From: Spizellomyces sp. 'palustris'
Lineage: Eukaryota; Chytridiomycota; Chytridiomycetes; Spizellomycetales; Spizellomycetaceae
Direction: 5' to 3'
Length of the DNA stretch: 64,000 nucleotides
NCBI GenBank assembly: GCA_006535965.1
Contig: QEAR01000080.1
Location: 30,014 to 94,013 of the forward strand
Below the pieces are notes generated by a model, which was given only the letters and a program-made list of their open reading frames with translations, was not told the origin of the DNA and did not search any database. The position numbers and the translations under genes were made by a program. Below, in pieces: positions 34,201 to 44,223 of the stretch. The stretch's first letter is position 1. Every line of letters starts with the position of its first letter.

Positions 34201-35295
34201 TAAACAAAGAACATTAAAGGCTCACACAACGGATCGGTACGGCACTAATATCAATATGCACCTTTTGTAAAACTTCGATATATTCTGGGCCAAACTTCAT
34301 CAGCATGAACATATATTTTGATGGTTCCAAATTCCATGCTAGACACTGATCCTGAGTGAGAATGCCAGAGTTCACTAATTCTTGTATCAAAATACTGGTG
34401 TACAAAATAAACCTAAGCAGAGTCAATCAAGGAGATGAAACAACATAAACCAGTACAACAACCTTCACGGACATACCCATTTTCAGCAGGGTAGTTTAAA
34501 AACCCCTGGTGTATGTACCCGCAGCTGATCAGTTCGTTGACATCTCTCAACAACAGCCCACGCATCCGGTCCGATATGCCGCAGATCGCGCTCATCGAAT
34601 CATCCAGATCCGAACGATAGTTGAAATCATCGTCGCTCGAGTCGGTTTCACAAGTCTCCACGTCACCAAGCTCAACCAGGTCGTCACTATCGGGCGCTTC
34701 CGCTCCTTTCGCCAATATCTTTAAAAGAGGACCCGAAGGAGTTTTGAAGATATCACACAACCGAAGGATACATGATTCAAAACATTGAAATATTGACTGC
34801 CGTGAAATGGGTACATTTGCGACAGCCTCTGCGGCTATACCAGAAAGCTGACATTAATGGATTGCATGCGTATGTTCTACTTTATACCAATAATTTACCG
34901 CCAGCAGCTCGAAAATCCGCATGCGAATCATCCAGAAAACAGAAACCAGAGCATTCTTCCGGATAAGTATGCAGATCTTCAGAAGAACAATCAGTCCACC
35001 AATAGAGTATGTGGGTTAAAAAAGATGAGAATATACCACTAAAGACTAACGAAACCTCCACGCTGTGGCGACCTGCATAATGGAAGCGAAAAACCAACAT
35101 GCCATCTTCGTCGCCGCGTGCTAGACCTGATGGTGTGTTTTCAATAACCAAGCATCTTGAGCAGACTCATAGGAACATTTGGCTGAATGGATAGCGGTAG
35201 AATTTGATGGTACCTCGAAGGTAAGGCGACTCATTAAACGCTTGTTGAAGCTTTAACAGCTTGGAAACATCCTGTTGAAACTCTTTTCGCGGCAT
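31220..35295 (-). CDS. PARP catalytic-domain protein (fungal family related to PARP6/8/16)
   Basis: ADP-ribosyltransferase gene with well over ten short exons, traced by joining frames. The N-terminus starts MPRKEFQQDV (an in-frame ATG also lies at 35307) and continues with GLARGDEDGMLVFRF and an exon giving LVFSDLHTYPEECSGF. Mid-protein blocks include EPLKPFVCDSALCTYQYFDLG and HHPGVVDMLVSLAY, typical of this fungal PARP family. The catalytic core is complete: WAFHGSPLYNWHSI (about 32180-32060), VIHGRLYGHGIY (about 31990-31960) and LNEIVNRPKNF (about 31800), so the H-Y-E triad is present and poly- or mono-ADP-ribosylation is possible. After DWVQTRFLLV a hydrophilic tail ends at a TAG at 31220. 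Related fungal proteins often carry a C-terminal E2-like domain, not visible here in intact form. A few exon joints in the middle (33.4-34.4 kb) are unresolved. Confidence 0.82.
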
Positions 35296-35586
35296 CCTTG
35301 GACACATCAAAATGAATGAAGATCCAAATGGACAGAAAATTTGGCCTAAATATTTAGTTTCAATTGCTACGTACCGACGGTATGAATAACGGGATGGCTG
35401 TGAAGCAAGGCAGGAAGGCGAGTTTGACAGCTCGAAGTTTGGCCGGGTGAGGCTTGGGGCTTACAGCCGGTGTTACACAATGATCGGTACACGTGATGTT
35501 GAAGTATTACTTAATGATCTCCCAACTGTAAGTTGCTTTTTGTTGAATTCCTCAACGTTACAGTTTTTTTTTTCCAAAAACACTTA

Positions 35587-37191
35587 TTAAGCCGATGTAA
35601 AGTCAATCGCTTTCCCTCGCCCTAGACTCCATTTAGGAACAACCTGATCCATAGCTCCCTTCTCCACTCGCCCATTGATAGAGGAAGCTGCACCACATCG
35701 GGTAAGCACATCCAACACCCCTACATAACCTCTGCATACTGCTATTCGCAATGGCATATCGCCATCTGCTCTCGGATCTGCTCCATATCGAAGCAACAGT
35801 TCGCTTGTTCGTATCTGATTATTCTCAGCGGCGATAATGAGTGACGCATTGAGTATCTTGACTGGAATGGGTGACGGTGCGAAATTCAGGAGTAGATTAA
35901 GGATTTCGCCGTTCCCGCTCGCGGAAGATTCACGGATGACCAAGCCCCCTCCGACAGTCACATCAACCCTGCATTCGTTTACCAGGAACTGTGTGCATCC
36001 AATGCTCCCCGACATGCAAGCAAACCTTAGACACCAATCGCTATCGAATCTAGGGTCCATTTTCTGAATTTGAACAAGATATCGGAGACAATGTTGCTGA
36101 TCTCGGCAAAGTATGCCTTGGAGGAGGTCATATCGAATGAAAGGATCCGTGACATCCAGCAGCTTGGTATTGAATGCTGACTGTAGGAATGCAAGCAGGG
36201 CTGGTTCAGATAATTGGCCAAAGGTAAGGGGGAGTTGCTGGGGGGGAGAGCGGTAGGTGCGACAGCGGATATTCAGTAAGGTATCTAGAAGAGAGTATGG
36301 TGGACACGAAAGGTCCGCCTTCTTCGACATAAACTCCTTCCTACTAACGGGAGGACTTGTTAAGAACCAGTCCAAGCACTTGTCCAACATCCCCACATGA
36401 TGAACGGTCGGTAATATTCTTAGCAAACGCTTCACCAGAGTACAAGCATTGCTGCTCAAACTTGCATCCGTCACAAGGCGATAGAAAATCTCGAATGCCA
36501 CGTCCACATCCGTTATGTCAATTTGTTTTATGGAACCCATCTCAAGTTCGTCCAGGAGGAGATGGATGGAAGAAAGTTCTCCGCTGGCAAATGCAAAGGC
36601 AAGAGCGATACCTATTTCTTTGGCGGTTAGGCGAGATTCATGACGGTGAAGGATCGCCTCGATGGTGCGCGTGTACCCAACAGCGACCGAGAACCTTAAG
36701 ATTGTGGTTACGACGGTTCGGCTGTCTGAATTCGCCGAGGGTAGTGAACACTCTGCGGGGAACAGTCGACACGTAGAGTTCGCTCTATGCGTTTGCATTA
36801 GATCCGAGTCGAGGTCAAGTACCCTAACTTTGGTATTATCCACCGTTTCCGTCATATCGAACGCCAACAGCATTCTGGCCAAGAGCGCATCGCTCAGAAG
36901 CCGAACGGGATGTCGTACCAGCTCTTTTACTCTGCTGACATTCTTATATCCAGTCGGATTACTGAATACTTGGAAAGCAGCATACTCGTGCAGCCTTGGT
37001 AGCAATGGAAACTGGTGCTTCAACCATCGTAACCGAATGGATGCCGACTGACCGATGATGAAGAATCGCTTGCAGGTTAGCACTAAATGTTGCGGGTCGC
37101 TCACATGTACAAAAATGTACTCGAGGAGTTCTTGAGAGAGCATGGTGACGACTGACAAAGATACCATTACGGCATATGATGAACAAGGCAT
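35587..37191 (-). CDS. F-box protein with ankyrin repeats
   Basis: Intronless 534-residue frame. Near the N-terminus (residues 18-60) LSQELLEYIFVHVSDPQHLVLTCKRFF reads as an F-box, the part that docks to Skp1 in SCF ubiquitin ligases. The middle is helical and Leu-rich. The last 150 residues contain ankyrin-like units, clearest in LIIAAENNQIRTSELLLRYGADPRADGDMPLRIAVCRGYVGVLDVL, which would bind a substrate. A downstream Met (residue 17, directly before LSQELL) is an alternative start. F-box/ankyrin proteins of this layout are expanded in chytrid genomes. Substrate unknown. Confidence 0.75.
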   Translation of the reverse strand: MPCSSYAVMVSLSVVTMLSQELLEYIFVHVSDPQHLVLTCKRFFIIGQSASIRLRWLKHQFPLLPRLHEYAAFQVFSNPTGYKNVSRVKELVRHPVRLLSDALLARMLLAFDMTETVDNTKVRVLDLDSDLMQTHRANSTCRLFPAECSLPSANSDSRTVVTTILRFSVAVGYTRTIEAILHRHESRLTAKEIGIALAFAFASGELSSIHLLLDELEMGSIKQIDITDVDVAFEIFYRLVTDASLSSNACTLVKRLLRILPTVHHVGMLDKCLDWFLTSPPVSRKEFMSKKADLSCPPYSLLDTLLNIRCRTYRSPPQQLPLTFGQLSEPALLAFLQSAFNTKLLDVTDPFIRYDLLQGILCRDQQHCLRYLVQIQKMDPRFDSDWCLRFACMSGSIGCTQFLVNECRVDVTVGGGLVIRESSASGNGEILNLLLNFAPSPIPVKILNASLIIAAENNQIRTSELLLRYGADPRADGDMPLRIAVCRGYVGVLDVLTRCGAASSINGRVEKGAMDQVVPKWSLGRGKAIDFTSA

Positions 37192-37723
37192 ATTGACCTT
37201 TCACGGCAAGCCAATAGGGATGACCTATGTGGTTTCTTTGCAATTAGGTATCCGTATTAACAAGTATTAGCGGTGGAGTATCGTCATCTTCAAGTTCATT
37301 CTCAACAGCAGTGCATCCCGCCATAATAATGACCTTCAAATATTGATACATTTTCTAATAGCTATGATGCGTCAACCTCGATTTCAGAGAACACCCCCAC
37401 CACGCGGATGCTTCCCTAATTTCCTGTGACATTCAAAACCCCAAACATACCACCACCGGAGGCTGTTCCCAATCGCTTGTCTGATGGATCGCGTATTAAT
37501 TCGAGTTTGACTGATCGATCGAGAAGCGATTGGTTTTTTGGATCGGATTTTTTGGGCCTGGAAAACAAGTTTAGAAAACCTGGTTGGCGGTTTTCCGCTT
37601 CCCCGAACTGAACGATCGGACCGACAGATCGGCAAACACTCGTCACGGGCTTCTGCTTACGGCATAACGCAGCTTTGCAAATCGCTGTTCGTGATCGTTT
37701 CATGGTGTGCAATACAAAAAGCA
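37192..37723. other. divergent promoter region
   Basis: 530 bases between the F-box/ankyrin gene (minus) and the 701-residue unknown gene (plus). It holds no supported gene. Repeated GATCGA/GATCGG words occur around 37485-37630. Confidence 0.5.
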
Positions 37724-39952
37724 ATGTCGCTGAAGCGGGTTGGGATCTCTACACCCTCCTTACCGGTTTGTCCTGAACTCGATCCGGTTGAGAACCTCCG
37801 TCGGTCGTTGGAGGCTTCAACATTCTCCCTTGCGTCCACTCTCACACCCGGTGTCGCACTCGCGGCGTCGGTATCTGCGAAGGGATCGCTAGCATTTGGG
37901 CTTCCCCATGTTGGAAGGGCTGGAAGCGCAAATGTTGAGGGGTCACATTTTGGCTCCCGAACTATGGCTTCGGAGATTAGCTTGGATGGTGATGACAACG
38001 AGAACCTCCACGATACAGAGCAGTCTGGCCAGGTGGCGGCACTGGCTAAGAAGCTTTCATACAAAGAGAGGTGGGTATTAAGCATTGTCAGTTATGCAGG
38101 TTTATGGGCTAAACTGGTTAATGCAAAGATATCCCACAGACTGCGGCTAATTCCATCTAGAATACCTGGACGCCCCCCGCCCAAGCTGAAGAAAAGTCGC
38201 TCTACAAATCCAGCCCAATCACTGGATCGCCTCCGCCATACAGAGGCGATTGTAGCGCTTCTGGAAAGAAAAAGGAACGAGTATAGAGAACAGCGTCGAC
38301 AAGAGATTATGGAGCATGCGGCAAGATCAAAGGTCAGAATGGAGAGTTTACTAGCGAGGAAAAAAGATGAAGAGTTCGCTCAAGAGCCACAGGTGAGTTA
38401 GTTTACCGGCTTTGTTATACTGTAACTTGCATTAAGGCGGGCGAGCATGGATAGAAGCTGCCTACGCGACTACCAACAAGCCCACAAACATACAGAAACC
38501 CCGTGCCATCAACATGGACATCACCAGCTTGGTATCGAGAGATCGTCCAGCAGATGCATCGATCACATCCGCATCACCTTGGTCAGCTGCAAACCGATAG
38601 CGAGCAAAAACCTCTCGCTAACCGAATACCGTCTCGCGAAGTTCTCTTTGGTCGACTCTTAACCCCAGGCGTAATGGCCTTCACGGACTCTAAGAAGGTC
38701 CAGACTCCTCTGATGCCAATTACACCCACGGTATCAAAGCCAGTTCCAAAGCGGCCCAGTACACTCAAGAAGAAGAAAAAAAGCTCAAGGAAGCGAAGAT
38801 CTCAATTCAATTTTGGTGCGAAACCAACAGGCCAAGCTCAGCTCATAGCCCCGTTCCTTCCGATTCCGCCCATGCCGTCTCTCACCCGTCCGATTAAGCT
38901 CTCAGAGTCTTCTGAGGAGGTCTGGCATGAAGACGATGTCAAGCTCACCCATGACGTAAGTACTTGATAATACTGTTTCTCTGTGGATCTCATAGTCACC
39001 CTATCTTCGTTTGTAGTCCAAATATCAACACAACCTTTATCGCTTCACTAGAATGGCAGATAGCCTGATCAGAAATAAAGAAGTCTCCAATCGGTTACTA
39101 TCCGCCGATCCGGAGCAAGACGCAGAGGTTGATGATAGTAGTATGCTCGAACACGAGATTATGTGTGCAGATGATAACCGATCGGACATTGCCGCTTATG
39201 ATCTGGATCGCGAGTATGATATTGTTGTGAGAAGGGGTCTCAAATCGGCCGAGACGGACAATCTTCAGAAAGATGTACAGGAAGAAGGCAGTTTAGGAAT
39301 GGACCGTGAGCATATCCAAGGAATTACGAGAGCCATTGTGTCTGCCTCGCGGCGCGGCATAGTGGCTGTGGAAGATTTTATTGGCAAGGATCGGCACAGT
39401 GGTGATCGCAGCTTGACTCCCGCCAAGGTAGTTGATGTCATGGATTTCAGTAAAAACAGTCCTGGAATGAGATTGGATAGCGGTGATCGTAAAAGTGTGG
39501 GTAAGGCCAATATATTTGAACAAGAGAGACCTTATAGTACGGGAATCATCGAAGAACCGCACGTGGAAGCACAAGAAGAAGATTCGCCGTCAGAATCTGA
39601 CAATCAGGACTCAGAGGAAGGTTCAATGCACTCATTAAGTGACAGTGGCTCTCAGCCCTCTGATGAAGAGTTCAGAGAGGACCGATCGGACAGAGCCTCT
39701 ACAACAACTACACCAGGGCCGTCCACGCCATCGATATGCAGCACCAGCATGCAAACGCAAGCGATAACCTCGACACGCACATCAACCCCGATGCTTTCAA
39801 CACGATCAGCATCTCTCACATCAGCAACTCCGTCTAACAAACCCAGACGGCAGCTCACTCCGCTGACCTTGGATAGTCTCATAGAGACGCAGCACCTGAA
39901 GCTACTTCAACCTCTCTTGGTACCTCAAAGCGTGTGGCGGCTTCCAACATAA
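37724..39952 (+). CDS. unknown 701-residue, mostly disordered protein
   Basis: Three exons (37724-38392, 38455-38955, 39017-39952) join in frame to 701 residues. I recognise no domain. Visible features are a Ser/Ala-rich head; a charged helix likely to form a coiled coil (HTEAIVALLERKRNEYREQR and onward, about residues 175-220); a strong basic patch KKKKKSSRKRR (about 328-338) suitable as a nuclear localisation signal; an acidic segment (EEDSPSESDNQDSEEGS); and a Ser/Thr-rich tail before RRQLTPLTLDSL. There is no signal peptide or membrane helix. A regulatory or scaffold role in the nucleus would fit, but this is only inferred from composition. Codon use matches its neighbours, and both introns have clean GT-AG ends. 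Confidence 0.7.
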
Positions 39953-40262
39953 AGAAAATATTCAGGGTAATCGTAGGATCAAAGAAGCAGACGAAGTACA
40001 GAGGGCACCTGCCTACATCGAAATGGACTGTCTATTGGTATGGCAGCAAAGGTAATAGAAATATTCTTGTAAACAAGAATGATGGACTGGTTGAGTTGTG
40101 CGTCTCATAGTGCATATAACCGCTTGTTGGCACGTCCATTTGTGTATGTTCATACATGGTCAATGTCAATAAAGTCAAATAATCTGGCAGAATTAAATAA
40201 TATCCCCCAGGCATAAGTCACTCTTAGTTTTCCGTCGTTTCACAGCTGGAAGGAGATGGGAT
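39953..40262. other. short intergenic gap
   Basis: 3' UTR of the 701-residue gene and promoter of the phosphatase. A/T-rich; nothing else is seen. Confidence 0.5.
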
Positions 40263-42031
40263 ATGGAAATGCAATTCACGTGGCTTAGCTTCGTGAGCTT
40301 CGGCTCAGAGTGTCACCGTCGAACAGGTCATCATCTAAACAAGATGCCCTTTCCACTGCCAGATGAGGCGACCGTTGCAGAGCGCTACCCTCCGTCGTTG
40401 AAGCTTAAGCTCGTAGAAGTTGTTCACAGGCATGGTGAGAGAGAGTTCATGTTGAGATCTATTGTTGTTCACTTACGAATCTCGCCACTCCCAGGCCAAC
40501 GCAGCCCTGCACATCCATTCTTTGCAAACATACAGGCACCTGGGCTGTGGAATCGTTGCCACTTGACTCCCTTTCTGCATGCGTTGTATGTAGTTGGCGG
40601 GGATTTACAAGAGAGTCAACACACAGGTATGAAGACAGCAGGGTCCCCCCTCCCGTTTGAATACACCTTACCGTTTTAAACTTTCAGTTACTCCCCCCCT
40701 TGAGCGCCCACCTCACTTCAATCGCATTCTTCTGAACCCAGCAGACCATGACATTGAAAAAATGCAAGCGGTTTCCCAGCTAAAGACTGCTGTACGGACT
40801 GGAGAATGTTTTCAGGGACAACTCACAGATAAAGGAAAAGAGACAATGAGGGATGCTGGGATCAACTTGCGGAAACTCTATGTTGAACAGTTGGGTCTGC
40901 TACAAGGGACGATGGGCCAGGACTATCATAAACGTGTCTATCTTCGAAGCACTGACTATGCGCGTACCATCGAATCACTCCAGTACTTGTTGGATGGCCT
41001 GCACCCTGCCCCTGCACGTGTGGATGAGGCAGATGCAAATCTCACAATAAACGTCAGATCTATGAAGAACGAAACCATGTACCCACATCCAAACTGCAGT
41101 TATCTGAATGCCGTATCAAAGCAGTTCCGTGCTTCCGTGCAAGCCAGTTCGAAAAAGGAGACCGAGATGCTCTTGAAAAGATTGTCGCATCTCGGCACGG
41201 ATCTCGACAAACCTCACCTTTTGCAAATACATGCGCTGTATGACATCTTTGCTTGCTTGCAAGGACACGATCTGGCATTGCCCAAAGGGGTTACGCAGAG
41301 AGATATGGACGAGTTGGAGAGCATTACGATGAGACAATGGTGGGTGACACACAAGGTGTTCTCTAGATGAGGAGACTCTGATGAATCAGGAGTAGGTTTG
41401 GAGCAGGTGAGAGTTCAGAGCATGTGGCCAGTTTGGCTATCGGTCGTCTGCTCTCCGACTTGAAAACAAGGATAGAGAAGACAGTTCGTCATCGCGATCC
41501 TGTCAAGTTGGCCATATACTCTGCACATGATACGTGAGTTGGCTGACTGTCTATTATTCAGCATTATATTAGTTCCGTTTGCAACGCATATATTCACCTG
41601 CTCTATGTAGAACAATCGGTCCTCTGCTCACAGCGTTCAAGGTCAACGACGGACGCTACCCACCGTTCGCGGCCATGGTAAGACTTCCAAACCGCGCAGG
41701 TCCCGCCTTAACAGTGACCTCATTAACGCCCCTTTAGGTAAATTTTGAACTCTTTGAAGAAGCATCCCACAAACGATCTGTCTGGTCGCGCCTAGTCGGT
41801 ATCAATCCGCCACCACATTTTATCCGAATGCTCTACAATGGTCAACCAGTCCGCATCCCTGCATGTGCTCCAGTCGGCAAACACCGGGAGGGAGATGACA
41901 GTCTGTGCACTCTAGATGCGTTTATGGAGCACGTTGATCGGATGATCCCGAAGGATTATGAAAAGTCCTGTAAGACTGAGAAATTTGTAAAGGAAGAGTA
42001 CCTGACGCCCTTGAGGGTATCTAGTGAGTAG
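40263..42031 (+). CDS. histidine acid phosphatase (lysophosphatidic-acid phosphatase-like)
   Basis: Clade-2 histidine phosphatase. Six exons: 40263-40434, 40495-40626, 40688-41339, 41396-41533, 41611-41677 and 41738-42031, giving 484 residues (457 if ATG 40344 is used). The catalytic RHGxRxP motif is split by the first intron: RHG ends exon 1 and QRSP opens exon 2. The second catalytic element, HDT, is in AIYSAHDTTIGPLLTAF. YLRSTDYARTIESLQYLLDGL is the conserved arginine-containing block. The long insertion in exon 2 and the overall layout fit the ACP6/lysophosphatidic acid phosphatase-like group. No clear signal peptide is present at either start, so it may be cytosolic or mitochondrial; the substrate is inferred. 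The donor at 41340 was chosen because it restores QWFGAGESSEHVASL. Confidence 0.9.
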
Positions 42032-42402
42032 CAGAATAGTCGATAAATAGCCAAAGGAATGTCGAATGGTAGATAGTGGTCGCGGACGGGTACAGAGAAC
42101 GATCAATGTAAGGCATAATGAAGCTTGGCCGTTTACAGACAGGGAGCTCCCGGCGCAGCCATTTGCGAACTCTAGAGCCGCGAAGCCAGAGTTGTTGGTT
42201 GATTGCATCAATAGCTAGCAGTCTCTCCGATAATTAGGGTGCCTAGCGTTTGATACTATTGGGTCACGGTCCCAACAACGGTTGTACTTCTTTGGTCGAC
42301 ATGCGTGTTCGAATGCTCATTCAAAACTGTCTAAATACATAAAATGTTCCTTATCTCTAGGATGAATGTCAACAGAAGGCATGACATAGACGGGGCCTTG
42401 AG
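42032..42402. other. convergent 3' intergenic gap
   Basis: 370 bases between the phosphatase (plus) and carrier (minus) genes. Only 3' UTR-like sequence is seen. Confidence 0.55.
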
Positions 42403-43617
42403 CTACACTGGTATTGCCAAGTGTCTGCTCATCAATTCCTGTACAGTAGCACAGTTAGTAAGACTCCATCCGGCTGCAAAAAAACGATCCCCACTTACAT
42501 AGGTGGCGAAAATGAGCGCGCTTGTAGGTGCGCTTCGGGCAACGGTAATGCCAAATCCTCTATAGAATCCTCTATATCCTTCGGCCTTGTATAGGGATCT
42601 TGCCACGCCTACAAACGATGCACTCGCCTCGGCGGTTTGTTGCCGGCTTTTGACGCAGTCGGCAGGGAATAACGTTGCATTATATGCCATCCCAGCCACA
42701 GCGCCAGCGCCCATTATGTGCCATGGTGATAGGTCTTCCTTAGTTTTGACTGCAGGGTTGGTCGACCTGCTGATGAAATACTTCACCATGACTTCGTACG
42801 CGCCAAACCAAGCAGCACCGCCTCCTGCTTCTCTGATAAACGTGGCCAGATGACCTTGATAAAGCCCAATAAAACCATGTTCTCGGATGGTTTGTGTAAT
42901 AACAGCTACGGGACCGCGGAAAGGTGCCCGACGTGTTCGGCTGCTATCCTCTGCACCCAAGGAACTCGTGGAGGAATTCGAGTATAGCACATCTTGAACT
43001 TGTAGCTTGCACTTCACCAATTCAACAGGGGTCAACACAAATGACACCACAGCGCCCGAGAGAAACCCAGAAACGGCAAGTTGACCCAGATTCAGCGGTT
43101 CACCAACGTCCTTGTTCAAAAACTCTCGTATTATCGACTGAATATGGTTGAAAGCTACAAACAGAACTGAGTTCTCCAGCATCGATCCTACAAGCGGCGC
43201 GGAAAGCCCCTGTAGACAATCATCAGGAACTGCTAACCATCTATGTGTGACTTTCCTTCCTTTTTACCTTGTACAAGCTTAAGAAACCGTCCCTTCTTAC
43301 AGCTTGTTGAAAGCAGTCCAATGGGCCACGAAATAATGTGCCTCTTCCCTCCTTGGACAAAGGTTGAGACTGCAGCCGTACTTTGATGGTATCGAATGGG
43401 AACTGGAACAGCATTCCAACCATGCCGGCGACCTAAGTAGAAGGAGTAAGGCCCCGACCGCTTATCCAACGTGCACATGTATTATACATACGGATCCAAA
43501 CAAGAAATCAGCAACGGGAGTCTCCTTCTTTAGTTTCACCTCCGGTGCAGCCATATGTGCCAAGTTCGTAGAGGTGGAGGGTGGACTCGTCGCGGCCCCA
43601 TTTGGAGGAGCCTCCAT
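42403..43617 (-). CDS. mitochondrial carrier, ornithine-transporter-like
   Basis: Inner-membrane solute carrier. Four exons (43617-43492, 43432-43268, 43209-42499, 42438-42403) give 345 residues. The three-fold carrier repeat is clear from the signature helices PFDTIK, PVELVK and PADCVK, each followed by its matrix-helix motif ([42 protein letters not shown], and [18 protein letters not shown]). The end, ATYELMSRHL, appears only after removing the last intron. The contact residues and the motif [12 protein letters not shown] fit the ornithine/basic amino-acid carriers (Ort1/Arg-13 type), which export ornithine for arginine synthesis. Carnitine/acylcarnitine carriers are a close alternative. 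It has a short polar N-terminal extension. Confidence 0.9.
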
Positions 43618-44223
43618 ACTAATATCGCTGTTCCTCTATCACCACCTTCCGCATGAGACAGGGGGAGAGTTCTCGCTGCGTGAGGATCGCAGGTTCAAGT
43701 TAGCTTGTGAGCATTCCCGTAGAACCGGAGGCGTCTTCCAGTCGGGAAACGCCAAGTAAGAAAAAGTGGGTGTGGAAATTCGATATCAACAAAATGTTGA
43801 CGCGATGACTGTGCGCAGTAGTGCTTAGTTGCCATAGTTACCAAAAACAATTCACGAGCCAAGATCGTCCTCACCATGAAAGCATGGCAAAATGCCTCTG
43901 CAAGACAACATTTGACTTTGTTTAGCGTCTGTGAGGGCATATATCTCTTGCTATAGCAGCAGGTATCTTTGTTGCTGTCTTGTGCACCCTGAACCTGTCG
44001 AGTGTTGGCAGAAGTCGGAAAGCTGTGCGGCATTTTTCGCAGTTCTCGTCAAGTTGTTGACCCACGGAGGATTCAAAGTCGAAGCCAAGAACTAGCGTGT
44101 GTGCCCTTTCCAAATTTCCAATCTCGTGGTCAGGATCCGTCTTGTTTTCTTAGGCAATTGTATTGTATTTCCTGACGAGTAACCTATTGGACAGAGTGAG
44201 GTTCTGCACGGAGTGGTTGCAAA
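43618..44223. other. divergent promoter region carrier / RPC2
   Basis: 600 bases shared upstream by the mitochondrial carrier and the Pol III subunit gene. Minus-strand open frames here have no recognisable content. Confidence 0.5.

Noticed and set aside
35170-35240. tRNA-like words (tggctgaatggatagcggtagaatttgatggtacctcgaaggt)
   Set aside because: No acceptor or T-arm pairing; it lies inside an intron of the PARP gene.
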